Of a stretch of 64,000 nucleotides of DNA, positions 8,015 through 17,826 are shown in pieces. How positions within the stretch are numbered: the first letter of the stretch is position 1; every line of letters starts with the position of its first letter. Made by a program: the position numbers and the translations under genes. The notes under the pieces were generated by a model. The model had not been told where the DNA came from. It saw nothing but the letters and a program-made list of their open reading frames with translations, and ran no database searches. Where the stretch lies: positions 14,621 through 78,620 of the forward strand of contig DKZK01000025.1 in NCBI GenBank assembly GCA_002493625.1, read 5' to 3'. Source of the DNA: Lachnospiraceae bacterium UBA7076 (GTDB taxonomy: Bacteria > Bacillota > Clostridia > Lachnospirales > Lachnospiraceae).

Positions 8015-11000
8015 ATGGAATATAAAAATAATAAAAGAAAAAACATATATATACAAATTTTTTCTGTGTTCATTCTTTTAACAGGTCTGTGTTTAATTTT
8101 AATCAGATTTATGTATCAAAATAAGGAAAGTGTGCTGACGCAGAATAAAAATTACGCCGCAGATTCAGGCAGACAGATTTCCATGCGTATAAAAGGTGAA
8201 TTAGATGGTACATCCCTGCGATTGGGAAACTACGCTTATATTATGAATATCAGTACAAGTATAGATGAAGGTACTGTAAACAAAGAACTGCTGAAGGATA
8301 TTGAAAGCAATGCCATATTTGATGCCATACGGTATGTTGATCGTGATGGGGTCGGTCTGACATCTGATGGTGAAACATATGATTGCTCAAAGCGTGACTT
8401 TTATTATCGGGCAATGAATGGAGAAAAGGGTCTTGAAGTAATTTATGATGAAGGTGTTACAAATCAGGTCGTTATGATCTTTTATGCTCCGCTTATCAGC
8501 CAGGATGATGATATTTATGGTATGCTGTTAGGGGTATATTTTGCGGAAAGTTATCTTCAAAATATGCTCGGGACTACATATTTTCAGGAGGCGGCAGATG
8601 TAACGCTTTGTCTGGCTGACGGTACGGTTATCGCAAACTCCAATGGTATAATATGCGAGGGAAGTCTCATTGATTATATGGAGGAGAATGGCGTCATTGA
8701 TGAAAAAACTGCAGAAAAGGTGCAGGATGTTTTTCATAATGGCGGACAAGGCGCATTTATTTGTGATACTGACAGTAAAACAGACAATATTTTTGTAACA
8801 TATATTGATGATTATGATTTTGTGCTTGTACAGACGTTCCCGAAAAGCGTAACACAGAGCATGATTAAGGACCAGAATGCAACAGGTATAGAAATGGTTG
8901 GTATGTTAATCGGACTGTTTGTTATTTATGTAATTGTCCTTATTATCCGCGCGACAAAGGATAAGAAGGTACTTGAGAAGGAAAACAGGGAGATGTGGTA
9001 TATCATCAATGGAGTTAATACTCTGTTTTCCCGATTTATTATGGTTGATTTTGATACAAATACATATCAGTATCTGGCAGGAACAACACCGGAGGATTCC
9101 AGACTTGGCATCAACGGCAATTATAGCGATTTCCAGGAGTATTCAAGTGCAATTATAGCAGATGAACAAAAACGCAGGGAGTTTTTTGATGCAATCAGCA
9201 GGGATACTCTTATTTGTGCATTGCAGGAGCAGAATGACCAGCGATTCGAGTGCCATGTGCAGCGAAACGATAATATGGAGTGGGAGCATGTAAATGTTAT
9301 TTGCCTTGAAAGAAATAACGGAAAGGCAAGCAAGGCTTTATTTATCAGACAAAATATTACGGATATAAAAGAAGAAGAATTGCGTATCCAGAGGGAAATG
9401 TCACTTGCAACCCGTAAGGAGAGGCAGTATCAGATTGCATTGATTTCCAGCTCATTCTGCGCATTTGAATTTAATCTGACAAAGGATTTAATTGAGCAGG
9501 ATGTTGTACGCACCGTAAATGGAAAAACCATATCCCTGCTTGAAAGGGCGGGATTAAGCGCTCCTTGTAAGGCTTCTGAATGTTTTGAAAAATGGAAGAA
9601 AAATATTTTGCCGGAATCCATGGAGGAATACAGCTCAACAGTAAATATGGAATATCTAAATAAATGCTTTGAACATGGTGAAGCAGAGGTTATTGTTGAA
9701 TATTGGGGACAGTCTGATCATGGTGAGACAATGTGTGTCCGTCAGTCCTTTATTATGACGAGGGACAGCGACACGGATGACATTATGGTTATGGTAATAA
9801 CAAAGGATATTACAGAGCAGGTACAAAAGCAGCGTGAACAGACACAGGCTTTGCAGGATGCGCTTATGCAGGCTCAGCATGCGAACCGGGCAAAGAGTAC
9901 GTTCCTCTCGAATATGTCCCACGATATCCGGACGCCAATGAATGCCATTATCGGATTTGCCACCATTGCGGTAAGCCATATTGATAATACAGATCAGGTA
10001 AAAGAGTGTTTGCAAAAGGTTCTTTCATCAAGTAATCATCTGCTCAGCCTCATAAATGATATTTTGGATATGAGCCGTATTGAAAGCGGTAAGCTGCAGA
10101 TTAAAGAGCATGAATGTAACATTTCAGAAATGATGCATAATCTGGTGAATATGATACAGCCTCAGGTTAAAGCGAAGCAGATGGAATTGTTTATTGATAC
10201 CTTTGATGTAAATAATGAGGATATAATTGCAGACGACCTTAAGTTAAATCAGGTATTTATAAACCTTATGAGTAACGCAGTCAAATATACTCCGGCAGGA
10301 GGAATGATTACATTTCGTATTATCCAGAAAACAACCTATCGTCATGGTTATGGTGATTTTATATTCATCATTAAGGATAACGGTATTGGTATGTCAAAAG
10401 AGTTTTTGGAGCATATTTTTGATCCGTTTTCAAGGGAGAGTACAGCTACGGTGACCGGTATTCAGGGTACAGGTCTTGGCATGGCTATCACGAAAAATAT
10501 TATAGAAATGATGAACGGCAAGATAAGCGTGGAGAGTGAAGCCGGAAAAGGAAGCACATTTACGGTAGAGCTCAGCCTGAAATTACAGGATGTGGAAGCA
10601 AGTGCCGCTAAGATTAAGGAGCTGGAAAACTTACGGGCGCTTGTGGTAGACGATGATATGAATACATGTGACAGCGTTAATAAAATGCTGAAGCAGATTG
10701 GATTACGTTCCGAGTGGACCACGTCCGGACGTGAGGCAATATATCGTGCAAAGATGGCAGATGAGGAAGGCGATCCGTATAATGCTTACATTATTGACTG
10801 GCAGATGCCGGAAATAAGCGGTGTGGAAACAGCGCGGAAAATCCGTCAGACAGTTAAGAGTGATGTACCGATTATTATTCTGACTGCTTATGACTGGACG
10901 GATATTGAGATAGATGCCAAGGAAGCAGGAGTGACGGGCTTCTGCGCAAAGCCGCTGTTTATGTCGGATTTGAAATCTGTGCTTATGACCGCAAATAATC

Positions 11001-11431
11001 TGGCAGGCAAGAAAAAGGAACCGGAAACGCTTTGGAAGCAGGTTGATTTTAGCGGAAAGCGTATTCTTCTTGTGGAAGATATTGAATTAAATCGTGAGAT
11101 TGCGGAAGTAATATTAGAGGAAGCAGGATTTGTGGTTGAAACCGCACCGGATGGAACAGATGCGGTATCAATGGTAGAAAAATCAGAAGAAAAATATTAT
11201 GATGCTATTTTAATGGATGTTCAGATGCCGATTATGGACGGTTATGAGGCAACCCGTACCATTCGAAACATGTCAAGAAAAGATGTTAAAACCATGCCAA
11301 TTATAGCCATGACGGCAAATGCAATGGATGAGGACAAGGAAAAGGCATTGAAAAACGGTATGGATGCGCATCTGGCAAAGCCGCTTGATATTGGCGCATT
11401 TATAGCAACCTTGCAGAAATTCGTAAAATAA
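8015..11431 (+). CDS. Hybrid sensor histidine kinase with two receiver domains
   Basis: A 1138-aa membrane kinase. A membrane helix at about 13-32 and another at about 293-315 bracket an extracellular sensor of roughly 260 residues with the double-Cache look (ISMRIKGELDG, RDFYYRAMNGEKG). Two PAS-like segments follow (about 330-600), then the dimerisation/phospho-acceptor box NMSHDIRTPMNAIIGFA with His near 636. The ATPase domain has an N box (LNQVFINLMSNAVKYTP), DNGIGMS and GTGLGMAI. Two receiver domains end the protein, with acceptor Asp near 928 (IIDWQMPE) and 1068 (LMDVQMPIMDG). No cognate output gene lies beside it. The ligand is unknown; single-gene transcription is suggested by flanking signals. 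Confidence 0.93.
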   Translation: MEYKNNKRKNIYIQIFSVFILLTGLCLILIRFMYQNKESVLTQNKNYAADSGRQISMRIKGELDGTSLRLGNYAYIMNISTSIDEGTVNKELLKDIESNAIFDAIRYVDRDGVGLTSDGETYDCSKRDFYYRAMNGEKGLEVIYDEGVTNQVVMIFYAPLISQDDDIYGMLLGVYFAESYLQNMLGTTYFQEAADVTLCLADGTVIANSNGIICEGSLIDYMEENGVIDEKTAEKVQDVFHNGGQGAFICDTDSKTDNIFVTYIDDYDFVLVQTFPKSVTQSMIKDQNATGIEMVGMLIGLFVIYVIVLIIRATKDKKVLEKENREMWYIINGVNTLFSRFIMVDFDTNTYQYLAGTTPEDSRLGINGNYSDFQEYSSAIIADEQKRREFFDAISRDTLICALQEQNDQRFECHVQRNDNMEWEHVNVICLERNNGKASKALFIRQNITDIKEEELRIQREMSLATRKERQYQIALISSSFCAFEFNLTKDLIEQDVVRTVNGKTISLLERAGLSAPCKASECFEKWKKNILPESMEEYSSTVNMEYLNKCFEHGEAEVIVEYWGQSDHGETMCVRQSFIMTRDSDTDDIMVMVITKDITEQVQKQREQTQALQDALMQAQHANRAKSTFLSNMSHDIRTPMNAIIGFATIAVSHIDNTDQVKECLQKVLSSSNHLLSLINDILDMSRIESGKLQIKEHECNISEMMHNLVNMIQPQVKAKQMELFIDTFDVNNEDIIADDLKLNQVFINLMSNAVKYTPAGGMITFRIIQKTTYRHGYGDFIFIIKDNGIGMSKEFLEHIFDPFSRESTATVTGIQGTGLGMAITKNIIEMMNGKISVESEAGKGSTFTVELSLKLQDVEASAAKIKELENLRALVVDDDMNTCDSVNKMLKQIGLRSEWTTSGREAIYRAKMADEEGDPYNAYIIDWQMPEISGVETARKIRQTVKSDVPIIILTAYDWTDIEIDAKEAGVTGFCAKPLFMSDLKSVLMTANNLAGKKKEPETLWKQVDFSGKRILLVEDIELNREIAEVILEEAGFVVETAPDGTDAVSMVEKSEEKYYDAILMDVQMPIMDGYEATRTIRNMSRKDVKTMPIIAMTANAMDEDKEKALKNGMDAHLAKPLDIGAFIATLQKFVK

Positions 11432-11483
11432 AGTCTTGACTATACAGAGAAAATATAATATATATAAGCAGACTGTATTTTTT

Positions 11484-11504
11484 GGCAGCGGCACAGCCGC
11501 TGCC
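11484..11504 (+). other. GC-rich perfect hairpin before the flippase gene
   Basis: GGCAGCGGC (11484-11492), loop ACA, GCCGCTGCC (11496-11504). It is preceded, not followed, by a T run on the + strand, so it is not a textbook terminator in either direction. It may still end kinase transcription or shape the 5' leader of the next gene. Confidence 0.5.
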
Positions 11505-11525
11505 GTGAAAGGTTAGGTAGTTAAG

Positions 11526-13076
11526 GTGGAGGACAGCAGGGTTGCAAATGCCACAAGGAATATATTTTTTGGAATGATACTCAAGGTGTATCAAATTCTG
11601 TTGCCGTTTTTTATGAGAACGGCAATTATGTATTTCATGGGTATGAAATATTTAGGACTGAACGGCTTGTTTTCGTCCATTCTTCTTGTGCTCAATATGG
11701 CGGAGCTTGGTGTAGGTTCTGCAATGGTTTACAGCATGTACGAGCCGATTATAAGGCAGGATAAGCAGGAGATATGCGCGCTTTTAAAGCTTTACAGAAA
11801 ATATTACAGAATTATCGGCGCTGTTATTGCCGTTGCAGGCACGATTGTTTTGCCTTTTGTGCCTCATCTTATAGCAAAAAATGCAGTGGGAGAGGTTCCC
11901 TCTGACGTAAATATATACATTATTTATCTTTTGAATCTTGCATGCACCGTTGTGTCATACTGGCTTTTTGCCTACAGAAGCAGCCTTCTTACGGCACATC
12001 AGAGAGATGATATAACAAGCAAGGTTTCACTTATTACAAATACCTTCCAGTATGTAGGGCAATTCCTTGTTGTAATTATATTTAAAAGCTACTACCTGTA
12101 CCTTATCGTTTCCTTTCTCACACAGGTGCTTACAAATATTGTGGTGGCGTACTTTTCCATCAAAAAATATCCGGAATATAAGCCGCAGGGAGAGCTTTCG
12201 TCTGATATTACAAGAAATATAAATCAGCGTATCAAGGATCTCTTTACCTCAAGACTGGGCATGGTTATGGTTATGTCAATGGATTCCATCGTAATATCCT
12301 TTTTCATGGGTCTTACGCCTCTTGCAATTTATAATAACTATTACTATATTGTCAAATCTGTCATTACTCTGCTTCAGGTCATATATGCCTCATGTACTGC
12401 CGGAATCGGAAACAGCATAATACTTGAGACGGAAGAAAAAAATTATAATGACATGAATAAATTTACTTTTATCGTGGCATGGCTTGTGGGCATATGCTGC
12501 TGTTGTCTGCTCTGTCTTCTTCATCCGTTTATGATTATATGGGCAGGCAGTGAAAATACCCTGGGAATTGTTATCGATATATGCTTTACGGTATATTTCT
12601 TCGTTGACCAGATGAATCTGGTACTGCACACATACAAAAATGCAGCGGGAATATGGCATGAGGACCGCTTCAGACCTCTTGCGACCGCCTTTGTAAATTT
12701 AATATTAAACATAATACTTGTAAAGTTTTTAGGTATATACGGAGTTCTTGTTGCATCGGTTATATCAGTTTCCTGTGTGGGTATGCCATGGATTCTTCAC
12801 AACATATTTAAGACAATGTTTAAGAGCGGCAAAAAACAATATGTCCTCAGGTTATTCTTTTATGCCTTTATAACAGGTATTGCATGTGTTTTATGTTATT
12901 TTGCATGTATTCTTGTTCCGGGCGGGGGATGGGGCGCAATTATATTAAAGCTTCTTATCTGCGCCGTTGTTTCAAATTTAGTATTCTTCCTGTTTTATTC
13001 AAGGCTCAGGGAATTTGGGGAATCAAAGGAGATTGTAAACAGAATAATAAGCAGATTTATAAAAAAGTCAGCATAA
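11526..13076 (+). CDS. Polysaccharide flippase, MOP superfamily (Wzx-like)
   Basis: A 516-aa integral membrane protein with about 12-14 hydrophobic segments. The N-terminal part (ATRNIFFGMILKVYQILLPF, KYLGLNGLFSSIL, ELGVGSAMVYSMYEPI) is the familiar start of the Firmicutes flippases that move lipid-linked sugar units across the membrane for exopolysaccharide or teichuronic acid export. The GTG at 11526 fits this alignment, with a weak AGG-rich site upstream. No glycosyltransferases are nearby, so its substrate cannot be read from context. Alternative roles within the MATE/MOP group are possible but less likely. Confidence 0.85.
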   Translation: MEDSRVANATRNIFFGMILKVYQILLPFFMRTAIMYFMGMKYLGLNGLFSSILLVLNMAELGVGSAMVYSMYEPIIRQDKQEICALLKLYRKYYRIIGAVIAVAGTIVLPFVPHLIAKNAVGEVPSDVNIYIIYLLNLACTVVSYWLFAYRSSLLTAHQRDDITSKVSLITNTFQYVGQFLVVIIFKSYYLYLIVSFLTQVLTNIVVAYFSIKKYPEYKPQGELSSDITRNINQRIKDLFTSRLGMVMVMSMDSIVISFFMGLTPLAIYNNYYYIVKSVITLLQVIYASCTAGIGNSIILETEEKNYNDMNKFTFIVAWLVGICCCCLLCLLHPFMIIWAGSENTLGIVIDICFTVYFFVDQMNLVLHTYKNAAGIWHEDRFRPLATAFVNLILNIILVKFLGIYGVLVASVISVSCVGMPWILHNIFKTMFKSGKKQYVLRLFFYAFITGIACVLCYFACILVPGGGWGAIILKLLICAVVSNLVFFLFYSRLREFGESKEIVNRIISRFIKKSA

Positions 13077-13130
13077 AAAAAACAGAATAAAGTATTATAT
13101 TATTAATACGTATAAATTATGTGGTGAAAA

Positions 13131-14837
13131 ATGGTGGAGGATTCTTCAAAGCTTGGCACGGAATTAAATCTTGCCCTTGCAACACCTCAGGATGAAAGAC
13201 GTAAATCACTTGACCTTGACGTAGGTTACAATAATGCCTTTGACCAGTGGGAGCTGATTGTAAAATATATAGGCAGTCTCGAAAATTTAAGCCATGAGCT
13301 CGGCTTTACATATGTTGAATTAAAAAACGGTTTTGCAATTATACGAATCAGAAGCGAGCTTATTGAACGGCTCAGCAAAAGCTCTGAAATTATATTTATC
13401 GAAAAGCCAAAAAGCATTTATCTTGAGAGCTTTCACGCTTCTGATATTTATTCCGATGAAATATATTCCGATGAGATTTCTGCCGCAGGGCAAAGTATTT
13501 TGGAGGATTCCTCTCTGACGGGAGAAGGCGTTCTTGTGGCTGTCATAGATTCAGGCATTGATTATAATCATGAGGCTTTTCGTTATAAGGACGGTGAAAC
13601 AAAGCTTGAAGGGATATGGGATCAGACGAATGAAATAAGTCCCGATGATGAGGTTTCCGCATATTATGGTATCGGCAGATTTTATTCGGCGAATGAAATT
13701 AATGAAGCTTTGGAAAGTGGTATCAATCTTTCAACCTTTGATTTTTCAGGACATGGAACTGCGGTTGCAGGCATTGTGGCAGATGCGGTTCCAAATGCAA
13801 AAATACTTGCTATTAAGCTTGATAACGGTTATGCAGGCGGGCTGCCAAGCACGTCATCACTTATAATGGCAATTGATTTTGCCATATCCTATGCAATAAG
13901 TTATGGGCTTCCCCTTGTTATAAATTTAAGCTATGGGAATAATTATGGCGACCATGGTTCCAATTCAATGGTGGAGGAATATATAGATTCCGTTGCGCAG
14001 ATAGCAAGAGTAAGTATCGTGACAGGCATGGGAAATGAGGGAAGAACTGCAAGACATGCGCAGTTTATGCTTGGAAACATGTCATGGCAGAGAACAGATT
14101 TTATTGTAAATCCTTATGTTGTAAGTCTTAATCTTCAAATATGGAGAAGCTTTCTTGACGTTGTGGACATATTTCTTACAGCGCCTGACGGCACCTCTAT
14201 CGGTCCCTTTAATTTATATCAGGAGGTAATGACCTACAAAATACCTGATATGGATATAAGCGTTATCAACGGCTATCCCACACCCTTTAACAAAAATCAG
14301 GAAACTTACATTTCAATTATTCCTCAAAGACAGTATATATCACAGGGCATATGGACCATAAGCTTTAACCCGAAATCAATACTTGACGGAAGGCTGGACA
14401 TATGGCTTCCCGTTTCAGAGGGAACTTCTGCTGATGTAATTTTTTCCACACCTTCCGAGTACACAACGATGACAATTCCGTCTACTGCAAGAAATGCAAT
14501 AAGCGTCGGGGCATATGATGAAAAAACTCTGTCCTATGCGGCTTTTTCGGGAAGGGGATACACAATAAACAATGAGGTTAAGCCGGATGTATCGGCCCCG
14601 GGGGTTAATATAACCGTTCCGCGGACAGGCGGAGGATATACGTCAGTGTCGGGAACATCATTTGCTGCGCCACATGTATCTGCAAGGGCAGTAAGACTTA
14701 TGGAGTGGGGAATTGTAAACGGAAACGATCCTTTCCTGTACGGAGAAAAGCTTAAGGCTTATTTAATACGGGAAGCGTCGCCCCTTCCCGGCTACAGAAT
14801 ATATCCAAATCCTGAAATAGGCTGGGGAGTATTATAA
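13131..14837 (+). CDS. Subtilisin-like serine protease, S8 family (Csp-like)
   Basis: A 568-aa protein with all three catalytic residues: Asp140 (VAVIDSGIDYNHEAF), His208 (DFSGHGTAVAGIVAD) and Ser510 (SGTSFAAPHVSARAV). The oxyanion Asn is in TGMGNEG. The large insertion between His and Ser (about residues 300-470) with a jelly-roll-like stretch, and the propeptide-like first 125 residues, are characteristic of the Csp group of clostridial proteases. No signal peptide is seen, as in Csp proteins. In spore formers CspB activates the cortex hydrolase SleC; no sleC or spore gene is seen here, so that role is only possible. It appears active, since the triad is complete. Confidence 0.88.
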   Translation: MVEDSSKLGTELNLALATPQDERRKSLDLDVGYNNAFDQWELIVKYIGSLENLSHELGFTYVELKNGFAIIRIRSELIERLSKSSEIIFIEKPKSIYLESFHASDIYSDEIYSDEISAAGQSILEDSSLTGEGVLVAVIDSGIDYNHEAFRYKDGETKLEGIWDQTNEISPDDEVSAYYGIGRFYSANEINEALESGINLSTFDFSGHGTAVAGIVADAVPNAKILAIKLDNGYAGGLPSTSSLIMAIDFAISYAISYGLPLVINLSYGNNYGDHGSNSMVEEYIDSVAQIARVSIVTGMGNEGRTARHAQFMLGNMSWQRTDFIVNPYVVSLNLQIWRSFLDVVDIFLTAPDGTSIGPFNLYQEVMTYKIPDMDISVINGYPTPFNKNQETYISIIPQRQYISQGIWTISFNPKSILDGRLDIWLPVSEGTSADVIFSTPSEYTTMTIPSTARNAISVGAYDEKTLSYAAFSGRGYTINNEVKPDVSAPGVNITVPRTGGGYTSVSGTSFAAPHVSARAVRLMEWGIVNGNDPFLYGEKLKAYLIREASPLPGYRIYPNPEIGWGVL

Positions 14838-14918
14838 AATGATTGCATAGTACGTCATTACTTGATAAAATTAACACAATAATATTTAGTCAGGATGCGG
14901 CAACCGGCGGGAAAAAAA

Positions 14919-17456
14919 ATGAAAAAAATAACAATCGGAATACTGGCACACGTGGATGCCGGAAAAACTACATTATCCGAGGCCCTTCTTTTTACTGCGG
15001 GAGCAATAAAAAATCTTGGGAGAGTCGATAAGCGGGACACATATCTTGATACGGATGAAATTGAAAGAAGCCGCGGAATAACCGTATTTTCAAAGCAGGC
15101 AAGATTTTCCCATAATGATGTACAGTTTGTTTTGCTTGACACTCCCGGACATACGGATTTTTCCGTTGAGGCAGAGAGAACGCTTCAGGTTACAGACTAT
15201 GCAATTCTTGTAATAAGTGGAACGGAAGGGCTTCAGGCGCACACAAAAACCTTGTGGCGGCTTCTGAAGCTGTATGATATTCCTGTGTTTATATTTGTAA
15301 ATAAGATGGATATGCCCCTTGCTGACAAGGATCAGATTATGAAGGAGCTTTGTGTGGGGCTTTCAGAGCAGTGCATTGATTTTTCCTGTAAGGAATTTAA
15401 AGAAAACGACATGGAACAAATTGCAATGTCCGAGGAAAAACTGCTTGATAAGTATTTAAACGGGTATAATATAGACAGGTCGGATATCGTGGGGCTTATA
15501 GAAAGACGTCTTATATTTCCGTGCTTTTTTGGTTCTTCATTAAAGCTTACGGGTATAAATGAATTTCTTGACGGACTTTCCACGTATTGCCGCCAGCCGT
15601 CTTACGAGGATGCTTTTAAAGCGGCAATATACAAAATATCATATGATGAGCAGAATGTACGTCTTACCCATATGAAAATTACAGGCGGCATTTTAAATAC
15701 AAGAGATGTTATAAACGGCGAAAAGGTCACACAGATAAGGCTTTATTCAGGAGAAAAATATAATGCCGCACAGACTGTGTCAGCAGGTGAGATATGTACC
15801 GTTACGGGTCTTGGCAGTTCCTATGCGGGCGAGATAATTTCAGAGGTTGAAACGGTGGAAAAGCTTACCGTTCTCGAGCCGGTTTTAAAATACAGACTTA
15901 TATTTCCGCCTGATACCGACAGCAAAAAGGTGTATCAGGACATTGCCTCTTTAAATGACGAGCTTCCGGAGCTTCATATAAGCTGGGATGAGCAAAGGGG
16001 AGATATAAACGTAAAGATAATGGGACAGGTTCAACTGGAAATTCTGTCAAGGCTTCTGAAACGAAAGTATAATCTTGACGCAGAGTACGATATGGGAGAT
16101 ATTGAGTACAGGGAAACCATAGATAATTCCGTAATAGGCGTCGGACACTTTGAGCCCCTCAGACACTATGCAGAGGCACATCTTATGCTTTCCCCGGGGG
16201 AGCCCGGAAGCGGCATAAGCATTTCCGCTGAGTGCAGTACGGACAAGCTTGATAAAAACTGGCAGAGGCTTATTGTATCGTGCTTGAAGACCCGCAGTTT
16301 AAAGGGGGTGCTGACAGGATCGCCCCTTACGGACGTAAAAATTACCGTCATAAACGGGAGAGCGCATGACAAGCATACAGTAGGAGGAGATTTCAGGCAG
16401 GCGGCAGGAAGGGCTGTCAGACAGGGACTTATGAAGGCGGCTTCCAGACTGCTTGAGCCCTATTATGATTTTGAGCTTGAAATTCCGGCATCGCTTCTCG
16501 GAAAGGCCATGACAGACCTTGACATGCTTTACGCAGTTATAACAAGCCATACATTGGAGGCAGATACAGCGGTTATAAGCGGATATGGTCCTGTTGCAAC
16601 ATTAAGGGATTATCAGGAAAATGTAAGCGCCTACACAAAGGGAATTGGCAGTATTTCCTGCACCTTTAAGGGGTATATGCCATGTCACAATGAGGAGGAT
16701 ATTATTGAAAAGACAGCCTATGACCCTGATAAGGACATGCTTAATCCTTCTTCATCCGTATTTTGCGCTCACGGCTCAGGCTATATTGTTCCGTGGTATG
16801 AGGTGGAAAGGCATATGCATGTTTTTGATGACAGAAAGGAGGAGGCTCAATATGATCCTGACATATATGCCGCAAAAAATAAAAGCTTTGACTATTCCAT
16901 CGGAACTGACGAGATAGACGAAATAATAAACAGGACGGCATATTCAAACAAAAAGGCAGCAAAGCATGATACTGTAAAGAAAATTGCCGAGCCTGAGCAT
17001 AAGGTACGGTATAAACAGACGGTGCCTCTTAAAAGACTCCTGATAGTGGACGGCTACAATGTAATATTTGCAGATGAGGAATTAAAAAGCCTTTCCGAAG
17101 CAAATATTGCGGCTTCAAAGGATAAGCTGATACATCTCCTTTCCAATTACAGCGCTACAACGGATATTCCCGTTATGCTTGTTTTTGACGGCTACAGGCT
17201 TAAAAATAACCGGGGACAGACGGAGAATATTGACAATATAACCGTAATTCATACAAAAGAGGGAGAAACTGCAGATGCTTTTATAGAAAAGTTTACCAAT
17301 TCGGGCAGAAAGTGTTATAATATAACTGTGGTTAGCTCTGACGGACTGATACAGCAGATAACAAGAGGGCAGGATTGTAACATTATGTCCTCAAGGGAGC
17401 TTATAAATGATATAAATGAAAAAGCAAAGGAATTAAGGGAACAATACAACTTATAA
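14919..17456 (+). CDS. TetM-like translation factor GTPase fused to a NYN (YacP-like) domain
   Basis: An 845-aa fusion. Residues 1-700 are an EF-G/TetM-type GTPase with GILAHVDAGKTT (G1), RGIT (G2), DTPGH (G3) and NKMD (G4), followed by domains II-V. The extension YMPCHNEEDIIE and GSGYIVPWYEVERHM is not in classic Tet(M). Residues about 705-845 form a NYN/PIN-like domain (LLIVDGYNVIFADEE, VMLVFDGY, ETADAFIEK, VVSSDGLIQ), like YacP/Rae1, which cuts mRNA in the ribosomal A site. The ATG at 14919 is preferred because it matches the family start; an ATG at 14895 is possible. Acquired Tet proteins are about 640 aa without a nuclease domain, so tetracycline resistance should not be assumed. A ribosome rescue or protection role is inferred. 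Confidence 0.85.
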   Translation: MKKITIGILAHVDAGKTTLSEALLFTAGAIKNLGRVDKRDTYLDTDEIERSRGITVFSKQARFSHNDVQFVLLDTPGHTDFSVEAERTLQVTDYAILVISGTEGLQAHTKTLWRLLKLYDIPVFIFVNKMDMPLADKDQIMKELCVGLSEQCIDFSCKEFKENDMEQIAMSEEKLLDKYLNGYNIDRSDIVGLIERRLIFPCFFGSSLKLTGINEFLDGLSTYCRQPSYEDAFKAAIYKISYDEQNVRLTHMKITGGILNTRDVINGEKVTQIRLYSGEKYNAAQTVSAGEICTVTGLGSSYAGEIISEVETVEKLTVLEPVLKYRLIFPPDTDSKKVYQDIASLNDELPELHISWDEQRGDINVKIMGQVQLEILSRLLKRKYNLDAEYDMGDIEYRETIDNSVIGVGHFEPLRHYAEAHLMLSPGEPGSGISISAECSTDKLDKNWQRLIVSCLKTRSLKGVLTGSPLTDVKITVINGRAHDKHTVGGDFRQAAGRAVRQGLMKAASRLLEPYYDFELEIPASLLGKAMTDLDMLYAVITSHTLEADTAVISGYGPVATLRDYQENVSAYTKGIGSISCTFKGYMPCHNEEDIIEKTAYDPDKDMLNPSSSVFCAHGSGYIVPWYEVERHMHVFDDRKEEAQYDPDIYAAKNKSFDYSIGTDEIDEIINRTAYSNKKAAKHDTVKKIAEPEHKVRYKQTVPLKRLLIVDGYNVIFADEELKSLSEANIAASKDKLIHLLSNYSATTDIPVMLVFDGYRLKNNRGQTENIDNITVIHTKEGETADAFIEKFTNSGRKCYNITVVSSDGLIQQITRGQDCNIMSSRELINDINEKAKELREQYNL

Positions 17457-17475
17457 TTAAAAAGGAGGAAGTACT

Positions 17476-17784
17476 ATGGCAATTACACATGTTAATTCAA
17501 ATAATTTTGAAAAAGAGGTTTTAAAAGCAGACGATATAGTTCTGGTTGATTTTTATGCCGACTGGTGCGGTCCGTGTAAAATGATGGGACCGGTAATTGA
17601 AGATTTTGCAAATGAACGTCCAGACGTAAAGGTATGTAAATGCAACATAGATGATGCAAGCGACATTGCCACAACATACAGTGTAATGTCAATACCAACG
17701 CTCATGATATTTAAAAAAGGAACGCCTGTAAAGAGAGTGGTCGGCGCCATACCAAAGCATGATATATTGGAAATGCTCGATTAA
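17476..17784 (+). CDS. trxA: Thioredoxin
   Basis: A 102-aa protein with the active site ADWCGPCKMMGP and the cis-Pro loop MSIPTLMIF, both standard for thioredoxin. It reduces protein disulfides in the cytosol and is itself reduced by thioredoxin reductase, whose gene is not in this window. AAAGGAGG lies before the ATG, 19 bp after the GTPase-NYN gene, so the two are probably cotranscribed. Nothing in it looks unusual. Confidence 0.95.
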   Translation: MAITHVNSNNFEKEVLKADDIVLVDFYADWCGPCKMMGPVIEDFANERPDVKVCKCNIDDASDIATTYSVMSIPTLMIFKKGTPVKRVVGAIPKHDILEMLD

Positions 17785-17826
17785 TTCATAGGATAAATTT
17801 TCATTAGAATACAAAGGAGACAGCGA

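Noticed and set aside
14919..17456. Acquired tetracycline resistance gene
   Set aside because: The protein is longer, has a NYN domain and a different ending, and sits in an ordinary chromosomal context with no mobile element beside it.
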